Both the position numbers and the translations under genes were made by a program. Below, piece after piece: positions 36,101 through 48,200 of a stretch of DNA of 64,000 nt (position 1 is the first letter of the stretch; each line of letters begins with the position of its first letter). Source of the stretch: Roseimicrobium gellanilyticum (GTDB lineage: Bacteria; Verrucomicrobiota; Verrucomicrobiia; Verrucomicrobiales; Verrucomicrobiaceae); NCBI RefSeq assembly GCF_003315205.1, contig NZ_QNRR01000002.1:1094857-1158856 (forward strand). Direction: 5' to 3'. The notes under the pieces were generated by a model. The model did not search any database and was not told where the DNA came from. It saw nothing but the letters and a program-made list of their open reading frames with translations.

Positions 36101-39100
36101 CAGAATATCAGCCAGTCTGATCCTGCACTTTCGTTCGTGTCGCTCGAACTCGCCGAGGAGGCGGGCCTGCGCCTGCACCGGAGCTTTCGGACAGAGTATT
36201 TCGTCCCAGCATGGATGACGCGGGCAAATGACTCCGGGATGCCCGGTCCCCGGACCGCAGCCATAGTGCTGAACTTCCTGGCAGGCAGCCCCTGGCTGAA
36301 GCCCGACGCTCCTCTGTGGGACTGCGCCATGCGCTCGAAGGAAGAAGGAACGCTGCTCACGATGACAGCTGCCGCGATCAAGGGCCTGTCCAAAGAACAA
36401 CAGGCGCACGTTCGCGCCACCCTGGAGCACGCAGCCTTGAAGAACCCGGGTGCCGCCATCCTCGATGCGCTGGTACAAACCGATCAGCAGAAGCTGGTGG
36501 ATGCGATTGTGCTGGCGAATGGAAGCATCAAGAATGCGCCGGCTCACAGCCTCGAAGCACTCGGAGTCGTGATGGAGAACGAACTGGCTCCCATCCAGCG
36601 TTCCACGGCCAAGGCCCGCGCTCCTGAGATTCACTCCCTCCTGCAAAAGCTGGAGGACACGGAAGCCGCGCGCAATGCCGAAGCCTTCTTCACCGCGAGC
36701 AGCATCGAATCGCTCCATCTCTCGGACTCGCAGTTCGAAGAAACCATGCGACGCGCAGCCACCCAACTCGCTGCCACCGATCACGCCAAGGCGGTGAAGC
36801 TGCTGGATCGCGCCTGCGAACTGATCGTGCAAAAGCAACAGCGCGGCGCATGGAATGGCAGCGGGGGCTCCAACGGATGGACCGCCTGCGGCCAGGCGCT
36901 GAATCTGTGGTGTGACAAAACACAGAGCCTCGACGTAGTCACGGTGGCTTGTGACCTCTTCCACCAACCTGACGAGTTCAATGCCGTGAGCGCAGGCTGG
37001 TGGCATTGTCCCTCCTGGGGCAATGCCCTGCTGGCCACGTGGAAAGATGAAGGTGGACTGGGAGATGCCGCAGCAGGTCTGCGGGGCCTGCTGCAAAGTC
37101 TGCATTCCAAACTGGCCATCAAGAAAGCTCCCCTGCTGATTCCCGCGTTCATGGATTTCCATCTCAAGCTGGATGTCTGGCAGCGGCAGGAGGTTCTGCG
37201 GGCGGCCGATGCTCTGGCGATGAAGAATTCCGATATCTCTGGCTACGCTGCCTGGGTGGGTCTCGCCTTCCGCCTCAATGATCTGGCTGATGGCGCCTTG
37301 TGGCTGCCAGGTTCGCAAGATCCAGAGCGCATCAAGAACCTCATGGAGGGCTTCCGCGCAGTCATCAAAGACCAGTCGGTCAATCCCCTGGTGCGTCTCG
37401 CTGCCGCACACGTGCTGATGAACAAGGCAGGCAAGCATGCGGATCCGGAAACCATCTGGGCGGCCATGGACCTGGCCACGCTGGTGCTGGAGAAGGAATG
37501 GCCCGCACACGGTTACCTGATGCTGTACATCCTCAATACCGTGAACCGCCTGCCGGTGGACGACCGCTTCAAGACGGCCGCGGCACGCTGGCTGCCTGCG
37601 TGGCTGCGCCGGAACCAGTACACGGGGACATCCTCGAGCCAGGGCCTGAGCTATGACCCCGTGGATGAGTATCAGTCGGCAGTACTCACGCTCGCCGCAC
37701 GTGGTCTGGATGACATGGGAGTGCGTCAGACGCTCCAGAGTCTCTCCGGTCTGCAGCAACGCTCCGCGACCAACCTCCTGACCTTGATCCGCAATGACCG
37801 GCACGAGGTGGCGAAGGAGTTCTTCATGCGGAACAAAGACCAGCTTCTTCGCGCCTCACACAACAACGTGCAGCCCGAAGACAAGGACATGCCCAAGCTG
37901 CGCGCCTTCGCCGAGATGCTGCCGCATCCGGATCAGAAGCTGCAGGTGATGGTGTATTGCAGTTCATTCTACGGATTTGGCATGCTGCGGGATCAATGGG
38001 CGGACTCCCGGGCTCTGCCATGGAATCGCCGCATGGCGGAGCAGGCACGCGAGGTCATGCAACACGTCTTCAAGGATCCAACTCTGAAAGAGAAACTGAT
38101 GATCGAGCTCGCCGATGCCCCTGGCGCCGTCGCGGAGATGGCCCAGGAGTTGAGGGAAAAGGATCTCCGCGACATGGTGCGCACATCATCCTTTGGCTCC
38201 GGTTCCGTCCCCATTTCGGACAGTCTGCGCTACCCCATGGAACTGGCCCTGCTCTCACTCGCAGAGCGCATCCGTCAGACGTCGCCCGCAGACTTCGCGA
38301 TCGCTGGAACGGTGTTCCCTGGCCCGTTGCCGCAGCCCGCGAATGGAGCACAACTGGAGTTCCAGACGCTGCTGGAGCGCGTGGACAGCGGACGCGACAG
38401 CCAGTCCAAGGCCGAGTGCATGCGACAGATTGAAGGCAATCTCTTTGAAGCCACCATGCTCGCCGCCCCTTCCATGGAAGGCACCCTGCTTGCGGGGTTC
38501 ATTCCCGCGTGGAGCAAAATTCTGCGTGCTTATTCCGATGAGAAGGAACGCTTCGATGAGGAGGCCCTTGGAGTTGCCACCCAAATCGTCCTCGCGGGGC
38601 TCTCAGGGAAAGGCGGCGAACTCGCGGCCTGGCGTGAGGACGTGCCGCACTACCGCCGGGACTCACTGAAGGCGCAGTTCCTGGCGAAGCGACACCTCAT
38701 GCCTGTGGCCCAGCAACTCTGCCGCACGCACGACGGCAAATGGCGCAACTTTGAGGAGCGCTGGAAGTTGGTGCAGTCTTTCGCCGCCGACCCCTGGGTG
38801 CAGGAGTACCTGAAATCCTCGCGCGACACCATTTCGCAACTGGTGCGCAATCGCGTGCTGACCATTGAAGAAGCCATCGAGCGCGCCGATGAACTCGCGA
38901 AGTTGTTCCCCAAGGATGGCCGGGCGGCCGCAGAGCTAGCAGCCATCATGAAGGCACACGGTCGGGATGATGTCATTCCCGGACTGCTGGCACTCGCCAT
39001 GGAACAGGCCAAGGGCAGCGATGCGTGGTATGCCGAGTGGGGCTTCCGCCTGGTCCAGTGGCGGGCAGAGCACCAGCAACGAAGCGACGCCGTGAAGCTC

Positions 39101-39175
39101 TGGGAGGAAATCAAAGGCCGGGCAAAACAACCGGCGTTGAAAAAAGCTGTGGAAGCAGGACGACCAGAGGCGTGA
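30164..39175 (+). CDS. Giant secreted TPR protein, first copy
   Basis: A 3,003-residue protein. A signal peptide (about 14-35: QQLVFLLLVLALDSSEALRA) is followed by a Gln/Pro/Ala linker. Nearly all the rest is helical and built from degenerate TPR-type helix pairs, for example ALVYSATGEDTEALKASERA, LAGLHGRNNAPERTRELLDA and LAQSEDARGNAEKAGELYRQ. A conserved YHEMLRRRPQTGVIFDRF element lies close to the N-terminus. Around residue 1050 a different, possibly globular, segment occurs (GVHLPMGARPGPVRTIF). The last third contains a Trp-rich stretch near residue 2230 (WNGSGGSNGW) shared with the next gene. It is expected to be periplasmic or surface exposed. It could act as a scaffold (inference). The next gene is a homologue 78 bases downstream. 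Confidence 0.8.
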   Translation: MRRNPPGGSVIPRIRQQLVFLLLVLALDSSEALRAQDPQQQPPAAPTAPSAEALKYHEMLRRRPQTGVIFDRFTSAWLATGSRDSLKDFLKKKTELADATAADHLILALVYSATGEDTEALKASERATTKAPDDALLHLRTAEIASRLRQWDTALAALTRAAQIGLTEESDIRATRLHADILWRLGRPGEAKQIFRKLIDRHPEEHSLREELVDMLVENGLKPEAAEESRTLVDLTKDPFDKAMRRLRLADLLVDLRKTPLARTELDLSLAQSGMDSWLEGESLDRMERLFRRGGDLNGFASKLRELAMQHPTRVSIVRRQMRILTELARPVDAAALAVDLLKRTPGRRDIREDYITLLEAQGKIPDAIQQMEELLRQEPKDGEIMLRLAGLHGRNNAPERTRELLDAFLKQSPNDEGALMQAGRLLERLSLDTAARDVYEKWTFEHPLDPLAGLSLAALLHRQGDTEGAIKLWRLQGGQGDITTASQVATAASSRGEVVVAFEILKAREKELQDDPRLLMQVCLLAMQARREADCVHWLRRYAQLVKQTGELQHLSTLASSVLNRKSTRQQLLEDFAKSPPAGTGESILLALTNEYTTPENTYDEQLAGRRKADELLTLAWAALPHPAGTPLNEDENMVEAARLQVLSRRRDWTAMLQVLKETIARPNAKTSTRLQALADASASALNYEEALRWVAEWKAVAPTSHIPWRVHAGLLRSTGKTEEMIAVLREAAQRFQDQDEMSFDLAAALQGAGQGTEALAVYRRLFEQKEDANVRLRIGSQMIRTAKGSAQLEDLITEWKRYQREQPDSPEPWRLLAMAHREKPDVEAHCNALGEALRLAPNDIALMRDLAQSEDARGNAEKAGELYRQAARKESTPQAQRAYAEFLLKRGESQEALQIMQEIVAAQATTLTEIEELADNLMAMRLWREAAVLLDVPSKSHAQNVRLQYQRGVALEESGKLDEATQHFIRILQCQEELVDAIPLPPLQEEIAVPEAPGALWWHRLLEHGRTAYHYNGMEQRGVHLPMGARPGPVRTIFLPQCLEEAQVFALRHLVRLAEVGRAQSPPLPPILLPESLPMAKIWPNVIMRNVWGRGQMIVTAEQMRAHPLLQVGWMHGTVRILDLAESDAAALLLHVEKTFASTHPELAAEAAILQAHSDTSDAANAPLDRALAHAKLSTHSKERLAESIASWIVDDPVLINVGIRQRTKLSEQGEEKLLAALTAWAKEAATEAKPAGILTQATRSLSARGRWEAWRDLLDEVVPRIRENSAALAEQAKVREVGSYFQLLAFPPYIHSGYGISPLLCLHQGMGWRGRTTPDRAPAALAAEARDPLTKLLCLQAAGLPAELKQEAIRLAAAHPTRDDVLFLKASVLAKDGESEELTNALREWVTLPVSAEVSRSRARYVVEFAVEGNLTADDATQTAVLNAAKHLVTLGIVEERRSRSLVEDLKAAGFDAPSQMLAGVLTKGNRPSPTASNPLLGAFTIRTAQDLMKRVDGTSDGGMALRLITETLAKFASDEIGAARGYMQASSDDGWQWLMQALHKKDTFRESVLSHLLSEAGTPRLDYAEAAFIIDRLGYSSKHAKENYLKALEENPADTRVRLKLVCLLVDDQPAEAQKIYQAAPADDRLFIGTVLCDYTNRNNLMLTQLVSKFASGVLQDTASRKVAPLDLDWLNFLTSNLTWTNLTSSWSGISDLLRAEPAGADAGFGSAPAHELADSLNTYELTGELEALCEAAMELPDLATSAFACYAGLKLKKGASVDLLVPKARDAMRTSAAAERWLSRTELSHNMVFEPAHIWQPSPLALLALHASRQPDTKEAFKELTTLAQSCKVPDGDRIVALLERLYTCPENEFPAAARELSTLPPTAAQQLDYVPAATVARVWKERGLSLDPFVLLSTESDAAITYPPYASGHCMALQTLSRRGHREEAKAFLAKVMEEYLGPRAGWKERVKDIGDDFRDPRLSSLNFIHGVMQNISQSDPALSFVSLELAEEAGLRLHRSFRTEYFVPAWMTRANDSGMPGPRTAAIVLNFLAGSPWLKPDAPLWDCAMRSKEEGTLLTMTAAAIKGLSKEQQAHVRATLEHAALKNPGAAILDALVQTDQQKLVDAIVLANGSIKNAPAHSLEALGVVMENELAPIQRSTAKARAPEIHSLLQKLEDTEAARNAEAFFTASSIESLHLSDSQFEETMRRAATQLAATDHAKAVKLLDRACELIVQKQQRGAWNGSGGSNGWTACGQALNLWCDKTQSLDVVTVACDLFHQPDEFNAVSAGWWHCPSWGNALLATWKDEGGLGDAAAGLRGLLQSLHSKLAIKKAPLLIPAFMDFHLKLDVWQRQEVLRAADALAMKNSDISGYAAWVGLAFRLNDLADGALWLPGSQDPERIKNLMEGFRAVIKDQSVNPLVRLAAAHVLMNKAGKHADPETIWAAMDLATLVLEKEWPAHGYLMLYILNTVNRLPVDDRFKTAAARWLPAWLRRNQYTGTSSSQGLSYDPVDEYQSAVLTLAARGLDDMGVRQTLQSLSGLQQRSATNLLTLIRNDRHEVAKEFFMRNKDQLLRASHNNVQPEDKDMPKLRAFAEMLPHPDQKLQVMVYCSSFYGFGMLRDQWADSRALPWNRRMAEQAREVMQHVFKDPTLKEKLMIELADAPGAVAEMAQELREKDLRDMVRTSSFGSGSVPISDSLRYPMELALLSLAERIRQTSPADFAIAGTVFPGPLPQPANGAQLEFQTLLERVDSGRDSQSKAECMRQIEGNLFEATMLAAPSMEGTLLAGFIPAWSKILRAYSDEKERFDEEALGVATQIVLAGLSGKGGELAAWREDVPHYRRDSLKAQFLAKRHLMPVAQQLCRTHDGKWRNFEERWKLVQSFAADPWVQEYLKSSRDTISQLVRNRVLTIEEAIERADELAKLFPKDGRAAAELAAIMKAHGRDDVIPGLLALAMEQAKGSDAWYAEWGFRLVQWRAEHQQRSDAVKLWEEIKGRAKQPALKKAVEAGRPEA

Positions 39176-39253
39176 TGCATGGAGAAAAACTGGAACGGAT
39201 CTCCAGTGAGTCCGTTCTTGCATTCACGCGTCCGGCGTAGGTTAATTCGGACC

Positions 39254-42200
39254 ATGCGCGCCACGGTTCCTCCTCGTTCTGGCTCATGGTTTGGTTCGAA
39301 ATGTTTTTCTCGAACAGTTCCGGCGGCGCTGGCACTGGTCCTGCCCTTGACGGCTGAGCTATCGGCACAGGCGCCGGCTCCCACTCCGGCCAAGGAGCCT
39401 GCAGTACCAGCACCGGCCCCAGCCAAGACTGTCAGCATGCCCACGGAGGTGGTGCGTTATCACGAGATGCTGCTGCGTCGCCCGCAGACGGGTGTGGTGT
39501 TTGATCGCTTCTACGACACCTGGCTGGGACTCGGAAGCGCGGACGAGATGAAGGCCTTCCTCGAAAAGCGTGCTGGGGATCCTGCCGCAAAAGCTGCGGA
39601 CCATCTCGTACTGGCGTTGTATTTCTCCCGCCGCGGCCAGGATGCACCTGCCCTGAAAGCCTATGAACGCGCCCTGGAGCTGGAACCCAAAAACGCCTTT
39701 GCATGGGCGGACCGCGCGAAGCTCGAGGCACGGATGCAGGATATCGAAGGCGCACTGAAGAGCCTCGACCAAGGCATCGCCGCCAAGCCGGAGGCGACGT
39801 TGCTTCAGGAACTCTCCAAGCAACGCGCCCGTCATCTGCTGCGCCTCGGACGGAATGAAGAAGCGCTGAAGGCGTTTCGCGATATGGTGGCCGCCCAGCC
39901 GGACGATGTGGATCTCGCGGAGGAAGTGGTCTACATCCAGATGGAGGAAGGCCTGCCCGAGGAAGCGGCGAAAGGCGTCGAAGCCCTCATCACCAGGACC
40001 AAGGATGCCTATCAGAAAGTCGTGCGGCTGCTGCTGCTGGGGGACATCCGCCAAAAGCTGGGACATCGCGACGACGCGGTGAACGCGTATGAGGACGCTC
40101 TGGAACTCGCTGGCAAGGACACCTGGGTGGAGGGCGAGGTGCTGGCACGCATCGAGCAGAGCTTCCGCCGTGAAGATGACCTGGATGGGCTGGCGAAGAA
40201 GCTGGAGGAACTGGCCAAGGCGGATCCCGCGCGGGTGCGCCTCAGCCAGCGGCATGCGCAGGTGCTGGCAGACCTCGGCAAAGCGGATGATGCCATCAAG
40301 GTGTATCAGGATCTATTGGCCCGCACTCCGGGGCAGCAGTCCGTGCGTGAGGGTTTCCTGAACCTGCTGGAAAGCGCCGACAAGCTGCCGGAGGCCATTG
40401 AGCAGGCAAAGGCCCTGCGTGCACAATTGTCCGGAGACAAGGAGTGGATCATCCGCCTGGCCGTGCTGCAGCATCGCGCCAAGGATGACACCGCAGCGCA
40501 GAGCACCTTGAACGAATACCTCGCCGTGAATGGTACCGGCGAGTCGGATCGCCTTCGTGTGGCACGCCTGCTGGAAACCTGGGATCTGATCGATCCGGCA
40601 AAGGCTGCGTATGAAGCGCTGGTGAAGGCCCATGCGGACAGCGTCTCTGCCCGCGAGGCCCAAGCGCAATTCCTGCACCGCATTGATGAGCGGGACGCCG
40701 CCCTGGCCATCTGGCGGGATATTGCTGCGAAGGGAACCCTGGAAGACGCCCTCCAGGTGGGTCAGGCTCTGGGCGCACGCATGGAGCACAATGTGGCGCT
40801 GGAGGTGCTGTCGGCGCGGATCGCGACTTCTCCCGGTGAACCACGTCTGCTGGCGGCCCTGTGCACCGCTGCAGCGGGAGCGAAGGAATTTGCCAAGGCC
40901 ATTCCCTGGGCACGTGAGCGTGTGAAGCTGGCCCGTGACGTCACCGAGGTGGAGGAGAGCGTGAAGGCTGCCTCGATGATCATCCGGAATGCCGGCACGC
41001 ATGAAGCACTGGCGAAGGAGATTGCCGCACTCCCCTCTCCCACTGCCGCAGAGCGCTGCCTGCTGGCAGAGCTTCGAGAATCCATGAAGGATCATGCCGG
41101 TGCTGATGCCGCACTGACGGCCCTTACCGGGCCGGATGAGGCCCTGGGTCTGCAACAACAGGTACGTCTTTTTCAGGGGCGGCAGGAATGGATCCGAGCC
41201 GCTGCGACGATGGCGAAATTGATTGGTCTTCCCGATGGCCGCACCTCTGCCAATGTGCAGAAGCTGGTGGATCTGCACCAGCGCGCAGGGCAGACGAATG
41301 AAGCCCTGAACTGGATCGCTGAATGGAAGAAGCTCTCGCCCGGCGCTGTCACCCCGTGGACCACGGAATCCCGCCTGCTCTCCGATGCCGGACGCGCGGA
41401 TGATGCCATCAAGGTCCTGCGCGAGGCGTACCGGAAGTTCTCGGACAATCCCGACCTCGCGGCCAGCTTCGGCGATCAGCTCATCGCAGCCGGACAGACG
41501 AATGAGGCCATGGACATCTTCGAAGCATGGTATGAGAAGACCGAGGACGTCCCCGGAAAGATGCGCTGGGCAGGCAGCCTGGCGCGTGCCGCTGCGAGCG
41601 GCGGCAACACCTCGCAGCTCGTGGATCGTTTCCGCGAGCGGCAGAAGAAGAACCGCCAGTCCGTGGTGCCGTGGATTGCACTGGCGGAGATTCATCGCGC
41701 CACTGGAAATACCGAAGGCAGACGCGCCGCCATCATGGAAGCTGCCAATTTGCGTCCGCAGGATCTCGAGCTGCTGCTGGAGCTTGCCCGGCTACAGGAG
41801 GAAGATGGTCTGTGGAAGGAAGCGCTGGCCACGCTGGAAACCGCGCGCCCCCTGGACAAGGCCAGCAAAGTGCGGGAGCGGCAGGCGGCAATCCACCTCC
41901 GCTACGGAGACGAGAATCTGGGTTATCGCATCCTCTTTGAACTCGCCGGTGGTGATCAGATGGACGCGCGCGGCATCGAGCGCATGGCGGATGGCATTGC
42001 TGCACGTGGCGAATGGGAACGCGTCATTGAGTTCCTGGAGCCTCTGGCAACGAAGCATCCCAAAGACTACCGTCTCCGCTTCCTGCAGGCCGTGGCGCTG
42101 GAGGAAGCTGGCCGCGAGAAGGACGCCACGCAGATCTTCATCACTCTTTTGCAGCCGATGGAGGAACTTCCCGGCGTGGTCGTGCCACCGGGCGGAGTGA

Positions 42201-45200
42201 GCGGCACGGGACGCAATCCTTATCAGGACCAGATGCTAAATGCCATGCCTCCCGGTTTGACCGGCTTCATCGAGATGAACCAGACCTGGCACATGGCCTA
42301 CCGCTACCGCCAGTCGCGCAACAGCGGCAGCTACATCAGCTACGCCTTCCCGGGCATGCCGACCTCCTCAGGATTCGTCACCCTTCCGCCCTTTGCGCTG
42401 ACCGCCCCCTCCTATGCGGCCGTGCATCTCATCAGCCTGGCGCAGAACCTCAAGGATGCAGAGAAGACGGAGCTCGCCACGCGCCTGAAGCGCATGGACA
42501 TGAGCGAGGCGGAAATGTTTGTCCATCTGCAATGGGATCCGCAGCGCGGCGGTGTGGTGGTGGATGAAGATTGGCTGAAGGCACATCCGGATGAAGATGC
42601 AGCGCTGGCCTGGTGGGTGATGAACAGCATGTCGCGCATGACCAGCATGGGTAGCGCAGACTCCGAGGCCCTGCTGCGCAAGGCCTTCGACCGCTTCCAG
42701 AAGCGCTATCCCGGTCTGGCTGCACAGTCCGCCTTCGCCTCGCGCGGCAGCAGCACCAACGAAGGCAAGGCGCTCTACACAGAGGGGCTGAAGTACGTGA
42801 ATTCGCTGGAGAAGATGGATCTCGTCTGTGTGCAGTCGGTGTTCAACCAGCTCCAACTCCAGCTGCAGCGGGGCGGAGAACTCTCCCCTCTCTCAGACGA
42901 AGAAGAAGCCTCCCTCATTGCGCTCGTGAAAAAGCACATCCGTGCCTCGACCGACAAGAATGACGTGATGCGGCCGTGGATGATGTCTTCGCTGGGACGC
43001 ATGCTCGCGGAGAAGGGGAAGTGGGACGATGCCGTGGAACTTGCGCAGGCGGACCAGGATGCCTTTGAGCAGAGCGCCGGTGGTGGACCCAACCAGCAGT
43101 TCCAGCAAATCCAACGCATGTACTATGGCCAGGGTGGCGCCGTGGTCACCGCCATGCAATTCCCCGCGAAGCACCTGAAGGTTTCGCAAACGGCGCTGGG
43201 AGTCATGGCCCCGTCCCTGGGAGGTTATATGTTTTCACCTCAGGGAGACAGCTCCATTGGCGAGGAGACTCCGCGCAACGAGCCCATGCTGAAGTCCGCG
43301 GTGAAGCTGACGAACGATGCGTTGCGCAATATTGCGCTGCTCGCGGGCGGGGACCGGGATTCATTCTCCAAGTTTGTGGAGGCGAAGGCGAAGGCGGAAC
43401 CGGAGAATCCGGGGCCTATCCTGCTCGCGGCCTGGTATGCCCAGCAGTCGCAGGATTACCCGAAGGCCATTCAGTGGATGCAGAAGGCACTGGCGCTCAC
43501 CCTGGACGCCGACGATCGACTGATGGTGGAAAATGCCCTGCTGCACAACGCTGCAGCGAGCCAGACCAACAAAGGCGGCAAGCCGGATCCCGCCATGACA
43601 GCCGAGCTGCTGGATGCTGCCAAGGAACTCGCCAAACGACAGTCGCGGAACACGAGCCTGTCGATGAATCAGAAACAAAATCTGGCGCGGGCGATGGACA
43701 GCCTGGGCCTCAGCAAAGAGGCGGCGCAACTTCGTACCGTGCCCAAGGTCGCAGGCAGCAGTGGCAGCAGTAGTCGCTCCAGCTATACCAGCAGCAACAT
43801 CAGCAGCACGCAATCCACCCCCTCCACGGTGGAGCAACTCGCCAACAAGAACCAGCGCGACGCTGCCGCCCGTGAAGCCGTGAAACTCCTGCGCACCGTA
43901 GTGCCAGAACTCTTCACCACCAACGCCGAGTATGCAGCCTCCCGTGCGGACGAACTCCTCAAGATCGTGAAGAAGCTTGAACTGGCGCCTGACATCCTGA
44001 AAAGCGCCGATCCCGGAGACTCCGCCAGCATGCGCAGAAAACTGGAGTTTGCCGGCCTCAACGAGCTCCTGGGAAGGGAGAAGGAGGCGAGGGATCTCTA
44101 TGAGGCCGTCCTCGTTGCAGCACCACGCACCACCGAAGCACAGGTGCGCATGATCAGCCTGCTCTCCACCAGTGATTCGGACGCGGCGGCGCAGCGCATC
44201 CTTGAGCTGAAGCAGGGCACGCCACTCGCGACGGTGCTGCAGAATCTGGTGCAGACAATGCAGAACAGCAGTGGGCGCGGCGGGCTTTCACGCCGCATCG
44301 CCGCCGCACGCACGTTCACTGCCGTGTTGGAGAAGCTCGCCAGCGGCGGAACCAAGTTCCCCCCGGATGTCTCCCTGCCCTACATGGCTGGGGCGTCACG
44401 GAGCATCGGCCAGGCCCACTACGGCAACAACTCGGATGACGGCACGGAGCGGGATCCGCGCCTGCCGGATCTGTATTCCGCCACGCTGTACGACGGCACC
44501 CATCGCTCGAAGGAAGAAGTCGCCGGGATGAACAGTGCCAAGGGGAAAGAACGTCGCGAGGCTCACGATGCGCTCTGCCGCGCGATGATGAAGGTGCCGG
44601 AACTCGCCGAAGATGGTTTCTCTGCTCTCGCCAGCCTGACCATCGCGGAGAAGCAGGACTTTGCCCAGCTGAAGGAATCCGCCACGGCGTGCCTGAAGCT
44701 CACCAACGATCCCGCCAATCGCCGGCGCATCGAGAACGCGCGCAGCCAATATGGCTACAGCTACAGTTCCGGTGGTTCCGAGCGCCTGTGGCAGCCGAAG
44801 CCTGCCGAGTTTCTCATCTACGCCGCGTGGAAGGAGGGTGCGGAAGAGCGCCTGGAAAAGGAGATCTATCCGCTGGTGGCGGGAAATGCGGACACTTCCA
44901 AACAGACACCGCAGCTTGTCTCTGCAAAGGCGTTTGCGAAACTCTGGTTTGGCAAGCCAGAGGAATTCACCACGGCAGCAGATGACTGGGCCAAGGTCGG
45001 CAGCTCGAGGAACTCGATGAACCAGATGACCTGGCTCTGGTTCTCCGACGGCGGGTATATGGAGAACTTGCTGCGCTTCGCTGTGGAACGGAAGCTGGAA
45101 GTCAATCTGGACGACTGGATGATTGCCAAGATCAAAGGCAGCTTCCGCGAAAACAACCACCTGGATCTCGATTGCATCCAACCCTGGCTGCGCCTGGAAG

Positions 45201-48200
45201 CCGGAAAGAAGGGCACGCCCGTAGTGGTGGCGTTCATTGAAAAACTGGGAGACAACCTCTTCGGCGACGCGGAAGGAAGGCGCAAGGCAACCCAGGACTT
45301 TGTAAGCCAGCGCTATGGCGGCACGAGTTCACAAAGGCAGAATGCCAAGGCTTATAGCTACGGGCAGTTCATTGACGGCCTGCTCCAGGAGGACGGTGTG
45401 CCCGGCGCGGCCCTGACTGTAATGATCACCGAGAAGTGGCTCGAAACACCGGCCGCGGCCCAGCAGATCAAATACCGTCTCGATGACGATGGCGTGCTGA
45501 ATGATTCCAAGGCGCTCTCCCTGGTGCTCAGCCTGCCACCCTTTGGCGCGGAGGCGGCGGAGTTCCGCGCATACACGACGAAGGATCGCTATGTGCCAAC
45601 CGTGCTGGGCGGACTGCTTTCAGAAATCCGCAAGCGTGACAAGCTGCGCACGGAAATCCTTGAACATCTCAAGCAATCCCCCACCCGCACCTTCGGCACG
45701 CAGTTGTCCATCGCCTCACTGGAGCAGAAGCATGATGCAGAGCTGATTGCCTTTGTCACGGCCCGCAGGGACGAGCTCACCAAGCTGAGCACCCCCGCGC
45801 AGGATGAACTTCGCGAAGTGCTGAAGCAGGTGTGGCCTGCGCTACAGCGGCCGGAGAACATGCCCCAGGAGCGCCAGGAAGTCCTGCGGCCGCTCTTTGC
45901 CGCGGAGATGAAATCCCTCGCGGAACGTCGTGCCATGGTCCTTACCGCGAACACCCTTGAGGAACTGAAGATGGAGGACAGACCCTTCTTCGACTTCCTC
46001 CGCGGCGAGTTTGTGAAGCTCGCACAAGAAGGGAAGGACGACGACGCGGTGCAGCTCTTCGAAAAGGGATGCACGCTCATCGAAAAGAAGATGGCTGCCA
46101 AAGGCTGGGACGATGGGCAGAACTGGAACGGCTGGACGCCTCGCAGCCAGCTCGCGGATGCGATCATGGACTGGCGCACCGGCTGGGATCTTGTGCGACT
46201 GGGCGTGCGTCTCTACAACACGGACACCACCGGCAAACTGCAGCACCCCGGTCACCCGAACTCCAATCAGTGGAACAAGACGGTGCAGGACTCCTGGAAA
46301 CGCGAGGGCGGCTACTGGAGGCCCGAGACGGCCCTGCATGTGACACTCAGCCGCATCAACGGGAACCTCAAGGGGCAGAACTCCGCCATCCTCATGCCAA
46401 TGCTGGCCAACCTGGTGGCGCAGATGCCTCTGCGGCTCCGTGGTGGTGTGGTCACCTGGGCGGAAGGTGAGGGAGCCAAGAAACCCTACGCCGCGCTCTC
46501 CAAACACCTGGCAGTTGCAGCGCGTTTCCAGAACTTCACCTCCCCGGGCAAGAAGGTGGTGCTCGGAGCGGATGGCAAACGCCCCGAAGACCCCGCCATG
46601 CCCTCCATGCGGCAGGAAGATTGGGACTACCTGCTGGGCGTGATGGAAGACGCCTCGCTGAATCCCCGCGTACGCCTCGCCCTTGCCAACTGGATCTGCC
46701 ACTACGGCCGCGAGGAGGTGGACAGCCGCATGGTGTACGCGACGGTGAGACTCTCCGTGGAAGGTCTGCGCAACTCGTGGGCGCACAGTGCCTATCACCT
46801 CGCCTCGGCGGTGCGTTGTTTCAATCAAGAGCCCGCCAATGAGGCGTGGAAGGCGCTGGCCAAGGACGTGTGGGATGCCTGGGTGGTGCGCAATGCGCGC
46901 AATCAGGAGTCCTCACGCATGGGCCGGGCTTATGATCCCGCGGAGACTGCTGTCTTCGCCATGTGGGAACTGGCGGTGCGCGCCCGTGAGAAGTCGTGGC
47001 AGTCGCGCCTGCGCACGGAATTCCGCACCACGCTGGATGACAGCTACCTCACCTTCGCGGCAATGGCGCGGCAGGAGGACTTTGAGGGTGCTACGGAATT
47101 CCTCCGCGCGCAGTGGAAGGATCTCACCCAGTGGATTCCGTTCTACGATTCGCTGGACACGGCCAGCAACGACAACAATCAGGCTGAGGGCGTTGCTACG
47201 ATGCTGAATACGACGGCGCGGGACAAGTTCCTCGTGGCCTGCAAGGATCCTGAACTGGCCGAGTTGGGCCGCATTTTCATGGATGTGGGAAATGATCCAC
47301 CGCAGGGCTATCGTGAGCGCTTCAGTGGTCCGCCAGACTACCGTGCCCGCAGAGATCTGGCTGCGGAAGCTTTCCGTCCGGAGGTCATCAAGGATGATGC
47401 CATGCGCGCCCGCGCCACCGGCTGGCTCTTTGGCGCCTCCGCCGCGAATGACAAGACAGCTCCCGTGGTGGCAGCACTTGCTTCCAAGGTCGACGTGAAA
47501 GCACTGCCCTCCCAGAATGAATCCCAGAAAATGCGCTGGCAAATCCTGATGCCTCTGCTGGACAGCCACAACAAGGCGCTCACGGGTGACTGCAAGGCCT
47601 TCGATACCTTCTACGAGACCGTGCACCAGCACTCGGGGTGGGACGAGTGGCTGCGGGATAACATCAAGGAATACTCCGGACGCATGGTGCTCTCCCGTAC
47701 CCGCCTTTTCTGGAGAAGCCAGCCACCCGCCAAGGCTTCTGACATGCTGCCCCTGACAGATACCATCCTCAAAAGCTATGCGAGCAACGATGACACCCAG
47801 ATAGGTGATGCCATCGGTGTGCGCACCGCCATCTACCTGTATGACGGTGATCTGGAAGGACTCGCGAACTGGCGCAAATCGCTTTCCAAGGAACACGCCG
47901 CTCAATTCGTAGACCGGTACCGCACGCAAAGCTCGCTCTTCATCACCCTGGGTGACCTGTGCGGGCGCAATCCGAAGGTGCGGCTGCCGCTGGAGCGCCG
48001 CCTCGCGCTGGTCGAGGCTGCGGTGAAGGACGAGTGGACCCAGAAGATTGCCAGGACAAATCCGGGTGCTTCCTTCAAAATGCCCATCCTGACCGGGAAA
48101 ACGAACCTGCTCAGCAAGCCCGAACTCATCGAACACGGGATGAAGATCGCCCGCCTCATCCCCCGGGAGGGCCGCTCCTTCTATGAGATGGCAGACTGGT

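Noticed and set aside
36071-37804. 577-codon minus-strand open frame inside the first giant TPR gene
   Set aside because: Shadow of the TPR gene; no signal, domain or ribosome site.
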